Assembly: GCA_947167415.1 (NCBI GenBank)
Contig: CAMVHY010000107.1
Location: forward strand, 1 to 5,558
Reading direction: 5' to 3'
DNA: 5,558 bases
Source of the DNA: an uncultured Clostridia bacterium
GTDB lineage: Bacteria > Bacillota > Clostridia > Lachnospirales > CAMVHY01
Under the pieces are notes generated by a model that did not search any database, had not been told where the DNA came from, and saw only the letters and a program-made list of their open reading frames with translations. The translations under genes and the position numbers were made by a program. Below, one piece after another: positions 1-5,558 of the stretch (position 1 is the stretch's first letter; every line of letters begins with the position of its first letter).

Positions 1-583
1 CAAAAAATGTAGAACTGAAAATATTATCATCATCTCTTTCATCATCTCTATCAAAGCTTAAATTTTCTTTAACCCTGTGCAAATTATATCTTGCAACATT
101 AACTGCATCCCAAAAATTTTTTTTATCCGACAAAATATTTCCATACAATTTATCACTATAAACAATTTCTTTTAAACAACTTTCGCATCTTAAAAATTCA
201 TCGTCATTATTAATTATATCCAACAAATAAAAAAACCTTTCGCAATACTCAACTTCATCAAAATCATTTATAATCCCAGCAATTTTTTTTTTCACATCAA
301 AACAAAACTTCTTATTTAAAATTAATTCAGCTCCAAAATTATCTATAATCTTTAACTCTTTATCATAAAATCTTTTTACTACATCAAAAAAATTAAAGCC
401 ATCTTCAATATATTTTTCCACATTATCAAAATCAACATTTTCAAAAAAATCACGAGCAAAATCAAATTTATCTGCTTTTAAATCATCTTCATTAATTAAA
501 TCAATCAAATTACAATCACTAATTTTTTTCGCATATTCATTTCCTATTAAATCCACCAATTCATCATATAAAACACTTTTCAC
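1..583 (-). CDS. Unrecognised acidic protein, 5' portion, runs off the left edge
   Basis: The frame is open for 194 codons from a GTG at 583 to the window edge with no stop, so the C-terminus is missing. The start is chosen because GAGGTG (595-590) lies 6 nt before the GTG, an excellent Shine-Dalgarno site. Such a long open frame in DNA this AT-rich is strong evidence of coding. The product begins MKSVLYDELVDLIGNEYAKK and is rich in Asp, Glu, Lys, Phe and Asn. It has no signal peptide and no membrane segment, and looks mostly helical and cytoplasmic. A Cys pair sits at residues 133 and 136 (CESC), with one lone Trp at 158. Near the edge is a short charged tandem, RDDE/RDDD (179-186). I do not recognise a family. 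The gene follows the transketolase terminator in the same direction, so it may have its own promoter or depend on readthrough. Its reality is well supported; its function is unknown. Confidence 0.85.
   Translation of the reverse strand, partial: MKSVLYDELVDLIGNEYAKKISDCNLIDLINEDDLKADKFDFARDFFENVDFDNVEKYIEDGFNFFDVVKRFYDKELKIIDNFGAELILNKKFCFDVKKKIAGIINDFDEVEYCERFFYLLDIINNDDEFLRCESCLKEIVYSDKLYGNILSDKKNFWDAVNVARYNLHRVKENLSFDRDDERDDDNIFSSTFF
27..49. repeat. Two-copy 11-bp direct repeat with 12-bp period
   Basis: The 11-mer TCATCATCTCT occurs at 27-37 and again at 39-49. Read on the minus strand inside the unrecognised gene, it encodes the charged tandem RDDE-RDDD. It has only two copies, so it is a minor duplication rather than an array. 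More copies could lie beyond the left edge only if the pattern resumed, and bases 1-26 do not continue it. Confidence 0.6.
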
Positions 584-589
584 TTCTAA

Positions 590-595
590 CACCTC
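590..595 (-). promoter_or_regulatory. Shine-Dalgarno site of the left-edge gene
   Basis: GAGGTG reads 595 to 590 on the minus strand, 6 nt before the GTG at 583. It matches the 3' end of 16S rRNA well. It decides between that GTG and an in-frame GTG at 592, which lies within the site itself and so cannot be the start. Confidence 0.75.
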
Positions 596-607
596 GCCAG
601 ATATTCA

Positions 608-613
608 ATTATA
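608..613 (-). promoter_or_regulatory. Candidate -10 element for the left-edge gene
   Basis: A perfect TATAAT reads 613 to 608 on the minus strand, about 24 nt before the GTG at 583. It would give a leader of roughly 20 nt carrying the Shine-Dalgarno site. No good -35 box is found at 16-18 nt spacing, where the sequence is AAAATG-like and sits inside the terminator stem region. In DNA this AT-rich a TATAAT can arise by chance, so the call is tentative. Confidence 0.35.
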
Positions 614-664
614 AAAAAAATAAGCAAAAACATTTTTTTACTCAAAAAATAATATTCGCTTATT
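613..664 (-). terminator. Intrinsic terminator after transketolase
   Basis: Beginning 8 nt after the transketolase stop, the minus strand reads AATAAGCGAA (664-655), and its partner TTTGCTTATT lies at 628-619. They form a 10-bp stem with one G-U pair. Inside it a second stem forms, ATTTTTT (650-644) with AAAAAAT (638-632), closing a GAGTA loop. The outer stem is followed directly by a run of T (618-613). This is the layout of a rho-independent terminator, although the stem is AT-rich and has an internal loop, so termination may be incomplete. It is the only terminator-like structure found in the window and marks the likely end of the YloU-to-transketolase transcript. Confidence 0.72.
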
Positions 665-672
665 CATCTTTT

Positions 673-2655
673 TCATTTTCCCAAAACCTCTCGTGCACAT
701 TCTACTATATTTACAACATTAAATCCATATTTATCAAACAAAATTTTACCAGGCGCAGATCTTCCAAATTCATCCATACAAATAATTTTTCCATCTAATC
801 CAACATATTTATGCCATCCAAAACTTGCCCCAGCTTCAACCGCTATTCTCGCTCTTATATTTTTTTTCAAAACACTTTCTTTATATTCATCACTTTGCCT
901 ATCAAAAATTTCAAAACAAAACATACTTACTACTCTCGCATTTATTTTTACCTTTTTTAACTCTTCATACGCATCACAAATTAAACTTACCTCAGAACCC
1001 GAAGCCATTAAAATAATTTCCGGCTCATCACTATCTTTTAAAACATAAGCACCTTTTAAAGCTCCAATTCCCGTTTCTTTTAATAATTTTAACTTTTGCC
1101 TAGACAAAATTAAAGCACTTGGTCCCGAATTCCTTTTTAAAGCACAATACCAAGCTATTTCAGTTTCTTTAATATCACAAGGCCGCATAACATAAAAATT
1201 TGGCATACTTCTCAACATAGCTAATTGCTCAATCGGCTGATGCGTCGGCCCGTCTTCTCCAACTCCAATACTATCATGCGTCAAAATATTTATTACAGGC
1301 AAACCCATTAACGCAGCTAATCTCATTGCCGGCTTCATATAATCACTAAATGCAAAAAATCCGGAAATATAAACTTTTAATCCACCATGTAAAACCAAAC
1401 CATTTGCAATTGCTGCCATAGCATGCTCACGAACGCCAAAATGCATATTCGATCCTGTTCTATTTTCACAAGAATAAAACTCGCGATTCTTCATAACACT
1501 TTTTGTTGACGGCGCAAGATCTGCCGAACCACCAAATAAATTTTCTATTTTCTCACTTATTTTATTTAAAACTATTTCAGATGCCGATCGTGTTGCCAAA
1601 TCTTCTTTATAATCAAACAAATCTTTTTCGCTTAGATCTAAATCCACATCATTTTTAAACCAACTTTCAAACTTTTTCCCTAAATCTCCATATTCTTTTT
1701 TATATTCATCAAACAAATCATTCCATTTTTTTTCATTATCTTCACATGATTTTTTTATCTCATTCATATAATCCAAAACTTTATCAGGCATCAAAAAACT
1801 TTCTTTATAATTCCAGCCAAGTTTATCTTTTAACAACAAAATTTCTTCTTCTCCTAAAGGCTCTCCATGAGCACAAGATTTTCCCTGTTTATTCGGCGCT
1901 CCATAACCAATCTTAGTTTTAACTTCTATTATACTCGGTCTTGTTAAATCATTCTTAGCATTATCAATCGCGTTATATATTTCCGATAAATTATTTCCAT
2001 CCAAAACTTTCAAAGTTTGCCATCCATAAGCTTCAAACCTTTTTAAAACATTTTCTTTAAAAGCAATTTCCGTGCTTCCCTCAATAGTAATATCATTCGA
2101 ATCATATAAAATAATTAATTTTCCCAATTTCAAAGTTCCAGCAAGAGAAGCAGCCTCCGATGAAATTCCTTCCATTAAGCAACCATCGCCACATAAAACA
2201 TAAGTAAAATGATTAACTAAATCAAAATTTACTCTATTAAATTTCGCTGCCAAATAACTTTCTGCCAAAGCCATCCCAACCGCATTAGCAATTCCCTGTC
2301 CCAACGGTCCTGTCGTTACTTCAACACCAGGAGTTTTTTTATATTCTGGATGTCCCGGTGTTATACTTCCCCATTGCCGAAAATTTTTTAAATCATCCAG
2401 ACTTAAACCATATCCAAATAAATACAACAAACTATATAACAAAGCCGAACCATGTCCGGCCGATAAAACAAATCTATCGCGATTCAACCAAGACGGATTA
2501 TTTGGATTATGCTTTAAAAATTTTGACCACAAAACAAAAGCGCTTGGTGCAATTCCCAAAGGCATTCCTGGATGTCCAGATTTTGCTTTTTCAATCATTT
2601 CGACCGATAAAATTCTTAAATTATTTATAACTAACTCATCCGTTTCATTAAACAT
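673..2655 (-). CDS. tkt: Transketolase
   Basis: Transketolase is a thiamine-diphosphate enzyme of the non-oxidative pentose phosphate pathway. It moves two-carbon units between ketose and aldose phosphates in the cytoplasm. The 660-residue product has the family length and all three domains: diphosphate-binding (about 1-330), pyrimidine-binding (about 350-525) and C-terminal (about 535-650). Cofactor and metal motif: GDG (156-158) with Asn187. Active-site histidines by match to E. coli TktA: 28, 68, 102, 263, 460 and 472. Substrate residues: Arg356, Ser383, Asp468 and Arg519. The catalytic Glu is 410 in GVREH. None of these residues is missing. ATG 2655 is preferred because GGAGAG lies 6 nt upstream. 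The longer frame from TTG 2673 has no such site and overlaps the transaldolase stop. The gene follows transaldolase by 14 nt and ends at TGA, just before a terminator, as the last gene of the operon. Confidence 0.97.
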   Translation of the reverse strand: MFNETDELVINNLRILSVEMIEKAKSGHPGMPLGIAPSAFVLWSKFLKHNPNNPSWLNRDRFVLSAGHGSALLYSLLYLFGYGLSLDDLKNFRQWGSITPGHPEYKKTPGVEVTTGPLGQGIANAVGMALAESYLAAKFNRVNFDLVNHFTYVLCGDGCLMEGISSEAASLAGTLKLGKLIILYDSNDITIEGSTEIAFKENVLKRFEAYGWQTLKVLDGNNLSEIYNAIDNAKNDLTRPSIIEVKTKIGYGAPNKQGKSCAHGEPLGEEEILLLKDKLGWNYKESFLMPDKVLDYMNEIKKSCEDNEKKWNDLFDEYKKEYGDLGKKFESWFKNDVDLDLSEKDLFDYKEDLATRSASEIVLNKISEKIENLFGGSADLAPSTKSVMKNREFYSCENRTGSNMHFGVREHAMAAIANGLVLHGGLKVYISGFFAFSDYMKPAMRLAALMGLPVINILTHDSIGVGEDGPTHQPIEQLAMLRSMPNFYVMRPCDIKETEIAWYCALKRNSGPSALILSRQKLKLLKETGIGALKGAYVLKDSDEPEIILMASGSEVSLICDAYEELKKVKINARVVSMFCFEIFDRQSDEYKESVLKKNIRARIAVEAGASFGWHKYVGLDGKIICMDEFGRSAPGKILFDKYGFNVVNIVECAREVLGK

Positions 2656-2661
2656 AATTTT

Positions 2662-2667
2662 CTCTCC
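2662..2667 (-). promoter_or_regulatory. Shine-Dalgarno site that fixes the transketolase start
   Basis: GGAGAG reads 2667 to 2662 on the minus strand, 6 nt before ATG 2655. It lies 3 nt past the transaldolase TGA. It would be inside the coding sequence if translation began at the upstream TTG 2673, so it argues for a 660-residue rather than a 666-residue protein. Confidence 0.8.
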
Positions 2668-2669
2668 AA

Positions 2670-3323
2670 TCAATTTTTATTGCTAAATACTTCCCAATCT
2701 TTTAAAAATTTTTTTATTCCAGCATCCGTCAACGGATGATTAACCATCTGCATTAAAATTTTATAAGGCACGGTCGCTATATCAGCCCCTAGTTTTGCCA
2801 CTTGTGTTATATGCATAGGATTTCTTATGCTCGCTGCTATTATTTCCGTTTTTATTTCATGCGCATTAAAAATATCTACTAAATCACCTATTAAATCTAA
2901 TCCGTCAAATCCAATATCATCTAATCTTCCCAAAAAAGGACTTATATAATCAGCGCCTGCATTCGCTGCTAATAATCCTTGATTCGCAGAAAAAATTAAC
3001 GTCACATTAGTCTTTATATTTTCTCGCGACAAAATTTTAACCGATTTTAAACCATCTACCGTCATCGGCAATTTTATTACTATATTATTTTTATTTATCT
3101 CAGCTAATTTTTCTGCTTCTTCAACCATTTTTTTATAATCCAAACTTATTACTTCAGCACTTATTGGCCCGTCAATTATTTCACAAATTTCTTTTATAAC
3201 CTCAAAAAAATCTCGACCTTCTTTCGCAATTAAACTCGGATTAGTTGTCACACCGCAAATAATCCCTAAATCACTCGCTTTTTTTATTTCTTCAACATCC
3301 GCCGTATCAATAAAAAATTTCAC
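2670..3323 (-). CDS. tal: Transaldolase, short TalC/Fsa-type
   Basis: The 217-residue product belongs to the short transaldolase / fructose-6-phosphate aldolase family, whose usual length is about 215. It opens [13 protein letters not shown], with the family's TTNPSLI at 26-32. The Schiff-base lysine is Lys84 in IVIKLPMT. Other conserved parts are the [15 protein letters not shown] region (119-133) and the late AASIRN (163-168). Two positions separate the activities: E. coli FsaA has Gln59 and Tyr131, whereas transaldolases have Glu and Phe. Here they are Glu57 and Phe130, within SPF as in TalB, so transaldolase is inferred. It would exchange dihydroxyacetone units between sugar phosphates and work with the transketolase encoded 14 nt downstream. 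The start is GTG 3323, with AAGGGAG (3340-3334) a slightly long 10 nt upstream. The stop is TGA. The family is certain; the exact activity is likely but unproven. Confidence 0.93.
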   Translation of the reverse strand: MKFFIDTADVEEIKKASDLGIICGVTTNPSLIAKEGRDFFEVIKEICEIIDGPISAEVISLDYKKMVEEAEKLAEINKNNIVIKLPMTVDGLKSVKILSRENIKTNVTLIFSANQGLLAANAGADYISPFLGRLDDIGFDGLDLIGDLVDIFNAHEIKTEIIAASIRNPMHITQVAKLGADIATVPYKILMQMVNHPLTDAGIKKFLKDWEVFSNKN

Positions 3324-3350
3324 GTTTAAAAAACTCCCTTTTATTTTTTT

Positions 3351-5006
3351 TTACTCAACCGAAATCAAATAATAATATAATGGCTGTCCACCATCATAAA
3401 TATCCGCTTCAATATCTTCATATTTTTCTTTTACATAATCCAGAATTCCTTTTGCTTTTTCCAAATTAATTTCTTCACCATAATATAAACTTAAAATCTT
3501 TCCACCATCTTTTAATAACAAATCAATCAAATCTTTCGTTGCTGTATCTAAATCTTTATTACAAACAACAACATCACTTTCTAACGTTCCAATATAATCG
3601 CCACGTTTTATTTTTATATTATTTACTTCCGTATCACGAGCTGCATAAGTAATCTGTCCTGTTTTTATCAAACTTATTGCTTCACACATCTTTTTTATCA
3701 TCTGCTCGTTATTATTCTCTTCTTCTAAATTATTTTCTTGCTCATCTAAATTCAAATCACTCGGAATATAATTTAACAACGCATTTAATCCTTGCGGAAT
3801 AGTTTTCGTAGGCAAAACAATTATTTCTTTTTCTTTACATAAATCCATCGTCTGTTTTGCCGGCATTAATACATTTTTATGATTAGGCAAAATAATTATT
3901 TTCTTCGCGTTTATTTTATTTATAGCCTTAACTAAATCTTGCGCACACGGATTCATTAATTTTCCACCGTCAATAACTTCATCTGCTCCAAGATTTTTAA
4001 ATAAATCTATTAAGCCATTTCCCATTGCCACCGCTAAAATTCCAATATCTTTTTTAGGTTCAAGATTACTTTCTAAATTATTTTCGCTTTGCGTTCTTAA
4101 ATTTTCAAATCTCGCATTAAATAAATCACAATATTCAAAGGCTTTTTCAATAACTTTTCCGGGCTTATTCGTATGCACATGAATTTTTGTAAATTCATCT
4201 CCTTCAGTAACAACAAGTGAATCTCCAATCTTTAATAAAAATTCTTTTAACTCATTTAAATTATCTTCACAAATATTATTTACATCCATTAAAACTTCAT
4301 AATCAAAATCAATCTTTTCCACTTGAACATTTTTTTTCACAGAAAAATTTTTTTGCTCATCTTTTTCTTTTTCAAAATCAAAAATTACATTTTCATCTAG
4401 AGCTCTTAAAGCACCTTCTAAAATAAATAATAAACCTCTCGCACCAGAATCAACAACTCCCGCCTGTTTTAATTCTGGCAACATTTCTCGTGTTTTATCC
4501 AAAACTCTTTTGCAAAAAACAATCGTTTCCCAAATCGCATCTTTTAAATTTTTTCCGTTTTTTATTTCTTTTTCAAACTTTAATGCTATCTCGCGTGACA
4601 TAGTTAAAATAGTTCCTTCTTTCGGTTTCATAACAGCTTTATATGCCATTTCCGAAGCTTTTTTACACGCAATAACTAAATCATTTTCCGAAGCACAACT
4701 TAAATGCTCGAGCGATTTCGCAAAACCACGAAATAATTGCGACATAATTACTCCTGAATTTCCTCGAGCACCTTTTAATGCTCCCATAGCTGCACTTTTT
4801 GCTACTTCTCCTATATCACAAGAATCTAAATCTTCTATTTCTTTTTTTGCCGCTTGAACTGTCAATGACATATTCGTTCCCGTATCACCGTCTGGCACCG
4901 GAAAAACATTTAGCTCATTTACATACTCATGATTTTTATTTAATTCATCTGCCCCAGAAATTATCATTTTAGCTAATAATTTTCCATCAATCTCTAAAAT
5001 ATCCAA
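3351..5006 (-). CDS. fakA: YloV/FakA-type DAK2-domain protein, fatty acid kinase subunit
   Basis: FakA proteins bind ATP and phosphorylate a fatty acid held by a FakB partner, feeding acyl-phosphate into phospholipid synthesis. The 551-residue length matches B. subtilis YloV. The N-terminal DAK2 (DhaL-like) nucleotide domain covers about 1-205: FPVPDGDTGTNM (35-46) with metal-binding Asp39 and Asp41, ALKGARGNSGVIMSQ (76-90), and VDSGARG (185-191). The middle domain (about 230-310) carries IHVHTNKPG with His276 and His278. The C-terminal domain (about 318-551) carries GNGL (329-332), GQITYAARD (450-458) and YDGGQP (537-542). An Asn/Glu-rich loop (about 416-436) looks expanded. The start is TTG 5006: GGGAG lies 9 nt upstream, an in-frame stop at 5015-5013 rules out longer forms, and the N-terminus aligns with YloV. 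It follows yloU by 33 nt, the conserved Bacillota pairing. FakB is not present here, so the substrate is inferred from the family. Confidence 0.92.
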   Translation of the reverse strand: MDILEIDGKLLAKMIISGADELNKNHEYVNELNVFPVPDGDTGTNMSLTVQAAKKEIEDLDSCDIGEVAKSAAMGALKGARGNSGVIMSQLFRGFAKSLEHLSCASENDLVIACKKASEMAYKAVMKPKEGTILTMSREIALKFEKEIKNGKNLKDAIWETIVFCKRVLDKTREMLPELKQAGVVDSGARGLLFILEGALRALDENVIFDFEKEKDEQKNFSVKKNVQVEKIDFDYEVLMDVNNICEDNLNELKEFLLKIGDSLVVTEGDEFTKIHVHTNKPGKVIEKAFEYCDLFNARFENLRTQSENNLESNLEPKKDIGILAVAMGNGLIDLFKNLGADEVIDGGKLMNPCAQDLVKAINKINAKKIIILPNHKNVLMPAKQTMDLCKEKEIIVLPTKTIPQGLNALLNYIPSDLNLDEQENNLEEENNNEQMIKKMCEAISLIKTGQITYAARDTEVNNIKIKRGDYIGTLESDVVVCNKDLDTATKDLIDLLLKDGGKILSLYYGEEINLEKAKGILDYVKEKYEDIEADIYDGGQPLYYYLISVE

Positions 5007-5015
5007 ACATATTCA

Positions 5016-5020
5016 CTCCC
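5016..5020 (-). promoter_or_regulatory. Shine-Dalgarno site with two competing starts for the FakA-like gene
   Basis: GGGAG reads 5020 to 5016 on the minus strand. It is 5 nt from an ATG at 5010 that is out of frame and meets TGA after seven codons. It is 9 nt from TTG 5006, which opens the real frame. The two starts overlap within ATGTTTG, so initiation may be shared between them. Confidence 0.65.
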
Positions 5021-5039
5021 GTTTATTAAAAATACTAAT

Positions 5040-5390
5040 TTAATCAACTCTCACACTCTCTACAAAAATATTTATTTTATCAACCTCAAATCCTAAATTT
5101 TCTTTTAGTTTATATTTTACAGTTTTAATCAATGTTTCGACAATCGCATTAATATTAGTTCCGAATTCAACAATAATATGCATATCCAAATTTAATAAAT
5201 TATTATTCGAATATAATTTAATCCCTTTAGACAAATTTTCGCGTCTTAAAAGCTCCACAAAACCGTCTTTTACATTTCGCGAAGCCATTCCAACTATGCC
5301 ATAGCATTCATTTGCTGCACTACCAGCTATTTTTGCAATTACTTCGTTCGCAATAAAAATATTTCCCAGTTCATTTTTTATATTTGGCAA
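5040..5390 (-). CDS. yloU: YloU-like Asp23/Gls24 family protein
   Basis: This small soluble protein of the Asp23/Gls24 (DUF322) family is the usual partner gene of yloV in Bacillota. Family members are linked to cell-envelope homeostasis, but the biochemical role of YloU is not settled. The 116-residue product matches B. subtilis YloU along its whole length: IANEVIAKIAG (13-23), the hallmark NECYGIVGMASRNVKDG (27-43), LRRENLSKGI (47-56), a central MHIIVEFG strand (69-76), and the ending INIFVESVRVD (106-116). There is no signal peptide or membrane segment. TTG 5390 is chosen because GGGAGG (5403-5398) stands 7 nt before it. The in-frame TTG 5405 overlaps that site and would add five residues with no ribosome site of its own. 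It lies 33 nt before the FakA-like gene and 26 nt after the frame ending at 5417, so it sits inside an operon. It ends at TAA. Confidence 0.92.
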   Translation of the reverse strand: MPNIKNELGNIFIANEVIAKIAGSAANECYGIVGMASRNVKDGFVELLRRENLSKGIKLYSNNNLLNLDMHIIVEFGTNINAIVETLIKTVKYKLKENLGFEVDKINIFVESVRVD

Positions 5391-5397
5391 AAATATT

Positions 5398-5403
5398 CCT
5401 CCC
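5398..5403 (-). promoter_or_regulatory. Shine-Dalgarno site that fixes the YloU start
   Basis: GGGAGG reads 5403 to 5398 on the minus strand, 7 nt before TTG 5390. It is one of the strongest ribosome sites in the window. It overlaps the in-frame TTG at 5405, which therefore cannot be the start, and this shortens the protein to 116 residues. Confidence 0.8.
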
Positions 5404-5416
5404 AAAATTTAGTCTC

Positions 5417-5558
5417 TTACTTATTTATCAAAAAACGACTTTTAAAATCCCCAAAAATAGATTTTATACCACACAAATTTATTTTAAAACTAAACATCGC
5501 CATAAATATAAAAAAGAAAATAAAGAAGCTCCAAAAAATGTCATTATCTATAGACAAG
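5417..5558 (-). CDS. Possible C-terminus of an unrecognised membrane protein, runs off the right edge
   Basis: The minus strand is open from the right edge (first full codon at 5557) for 46 codons to a TAA at 5419-5417. The product has a hydrophobic, Phe-rich stretch resembling a transmembrane helix (IFWSFFIFFFIFMAMFSF, fragment residues 7-24). A basic tail with several Lys and an Arg follows, which would fit a cytoplasmic C-terminus. In-frame ATGs at 5503 and 5497 have no Shine-Dalgarno site, so a start outside the window is more likely. The stop lies 26 nt before the YloU start, a gap like the others in this operon, which supports a real upstream gene. Against this, the strand is T-rich, which by itself yields Phe codons and an open frame, and the fragment is short. 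I do not recognise a family. Confidence 0.42.
   Translation of the reverse strand, partial: LSIDNDIFWSFFIFFFIFMAMFSFKINLCGIKSIFGDFKSRFLINK

Noticed and set aside
825..1016. 63-codon plus-strand frame opposite transketolase, with two similar ones opposite the FakA-like gene (4217-4426 and 4510-4857) and one at 2358-2630.
   Set aside because: All are antisense shadows of well-conserved genes. They have no matching protein family, and the composition is what reversed AT-rich codons produce.
2656..2673. TTG 2673 as the transketolase start, overlapping the transaldolase stop.
   Set aside because: The Shine-Dalgarno site lies downstream of this TTG and 6 nt before ATG 2655, and transketolases do not need the six extra residues.
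2670..5006. A dihydroxyacetone salvage module: F6P aldolase releasing dihydroxyacetone and a DAK-type kinase phosphorylating it.
   Set aside because: The aldolase-like protein has transaldolase residues, and the kinase has full-length YloV/FakA architecture beside yloU rather than a DhaK-DhaL arrangement. The idea stays only as a side note under the context finding.
5417..5497. A 26-residue peptide from ATG 5497 (MFSFKINLCGIKSIFGDFKS...) resembling SpoVM in length, charge, I-x-L at 6-8 and a G-x-F-[K/R] stretch, and lying near yloU as spoVM does in B. subtilis.
   Set aside because: It has no Shine-Dalgarno site, lacks the conserved Pro9 and the LGG segment, and aligns only with gaps. The frame also continues upstream to the window edge. 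A C-terminal fragment of a longer protein is the simpler reading.
5420..5500. TATAAA and GATAAAT motifs on the minus strand that could form a promoter for yloU.
   Set aside because: No -35 box with proper spacing was found for either one, and such motifs are expected by chance in sequence this AT-rich.
5538..5558. Plus-strand ATG followed by seven open codons to the right edge, which could be a divergent gene.
   Set aside because: It has no convincing Shine-Dalgarno site and is far too short to judge; the minus-strand frame across the same bases fits the operon better.

Overview
The window is very AT-rich and carries one tightly packed gene set, all read leftwards on the minus strand. The gene content (a YloU/Asp23-family protein next to a YloV/FakA-type kinase), clear Shine-Dalgarno sites and frequent GTG and TTG starts point to a low-GC Bacillota, probably a clostridial or related gut-type lineage. 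The species cannot be named from this sequence. TGA ends two genes and tryptophan is TGG, so the code looks like standard table 11 rather than a mollicute code.

In transcription order (right to left) the layout is: a fragment at the right edge that looks like the C-terminus of a small or membrane protein (5558-5417); a YloU-like Asp23/Gls24 protein (5390-5040); a fatty-acid-kinase-like DAK2 protein, YloV/FakA (5006-3351); a short-form transaldolase (3323-2670); transketolase (2655-673); an intrinsic terminator (664-613); and the 5' part of an unrecognised acidic protein that runs off the left edge (583-1). Gaps inside the set are 26, 33, 27 and 14 nt with no terminator between genes. The first five are therefore probably one transcript whose promoter lies beyond the right edge.

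The transaldolase and transketolase together form the non-oxidative branch of the pentose phosphate pathway. Active-site residues favour transaldolase over fructose-6-phosphate aldolase. YloU-YloV is a conserved Bacillota pair. YloV/FakA-type proteins phosphorylate fatty acids held by a separate FakB, which is not in this window. The join of the lipid-linked pair to a sugar-phosphate module is the main contextual oddity.

Several starts need care. Shine-Dalgarno spacing puts the transketolase start at ATG 2655 (not TTG 2673) and the YloU start at TTG 5390 (not TTG 5405). The FakA-like gene starts at a TTG that is overlapped by a better-spaced, out-of-frame ATG. Both end genes (1-583 and 5417-5558) are partial, so their functions are open. 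I found no RNA gene, CRISPR array, insertion sequence or phage feature, and no clearly new multi-gene system.
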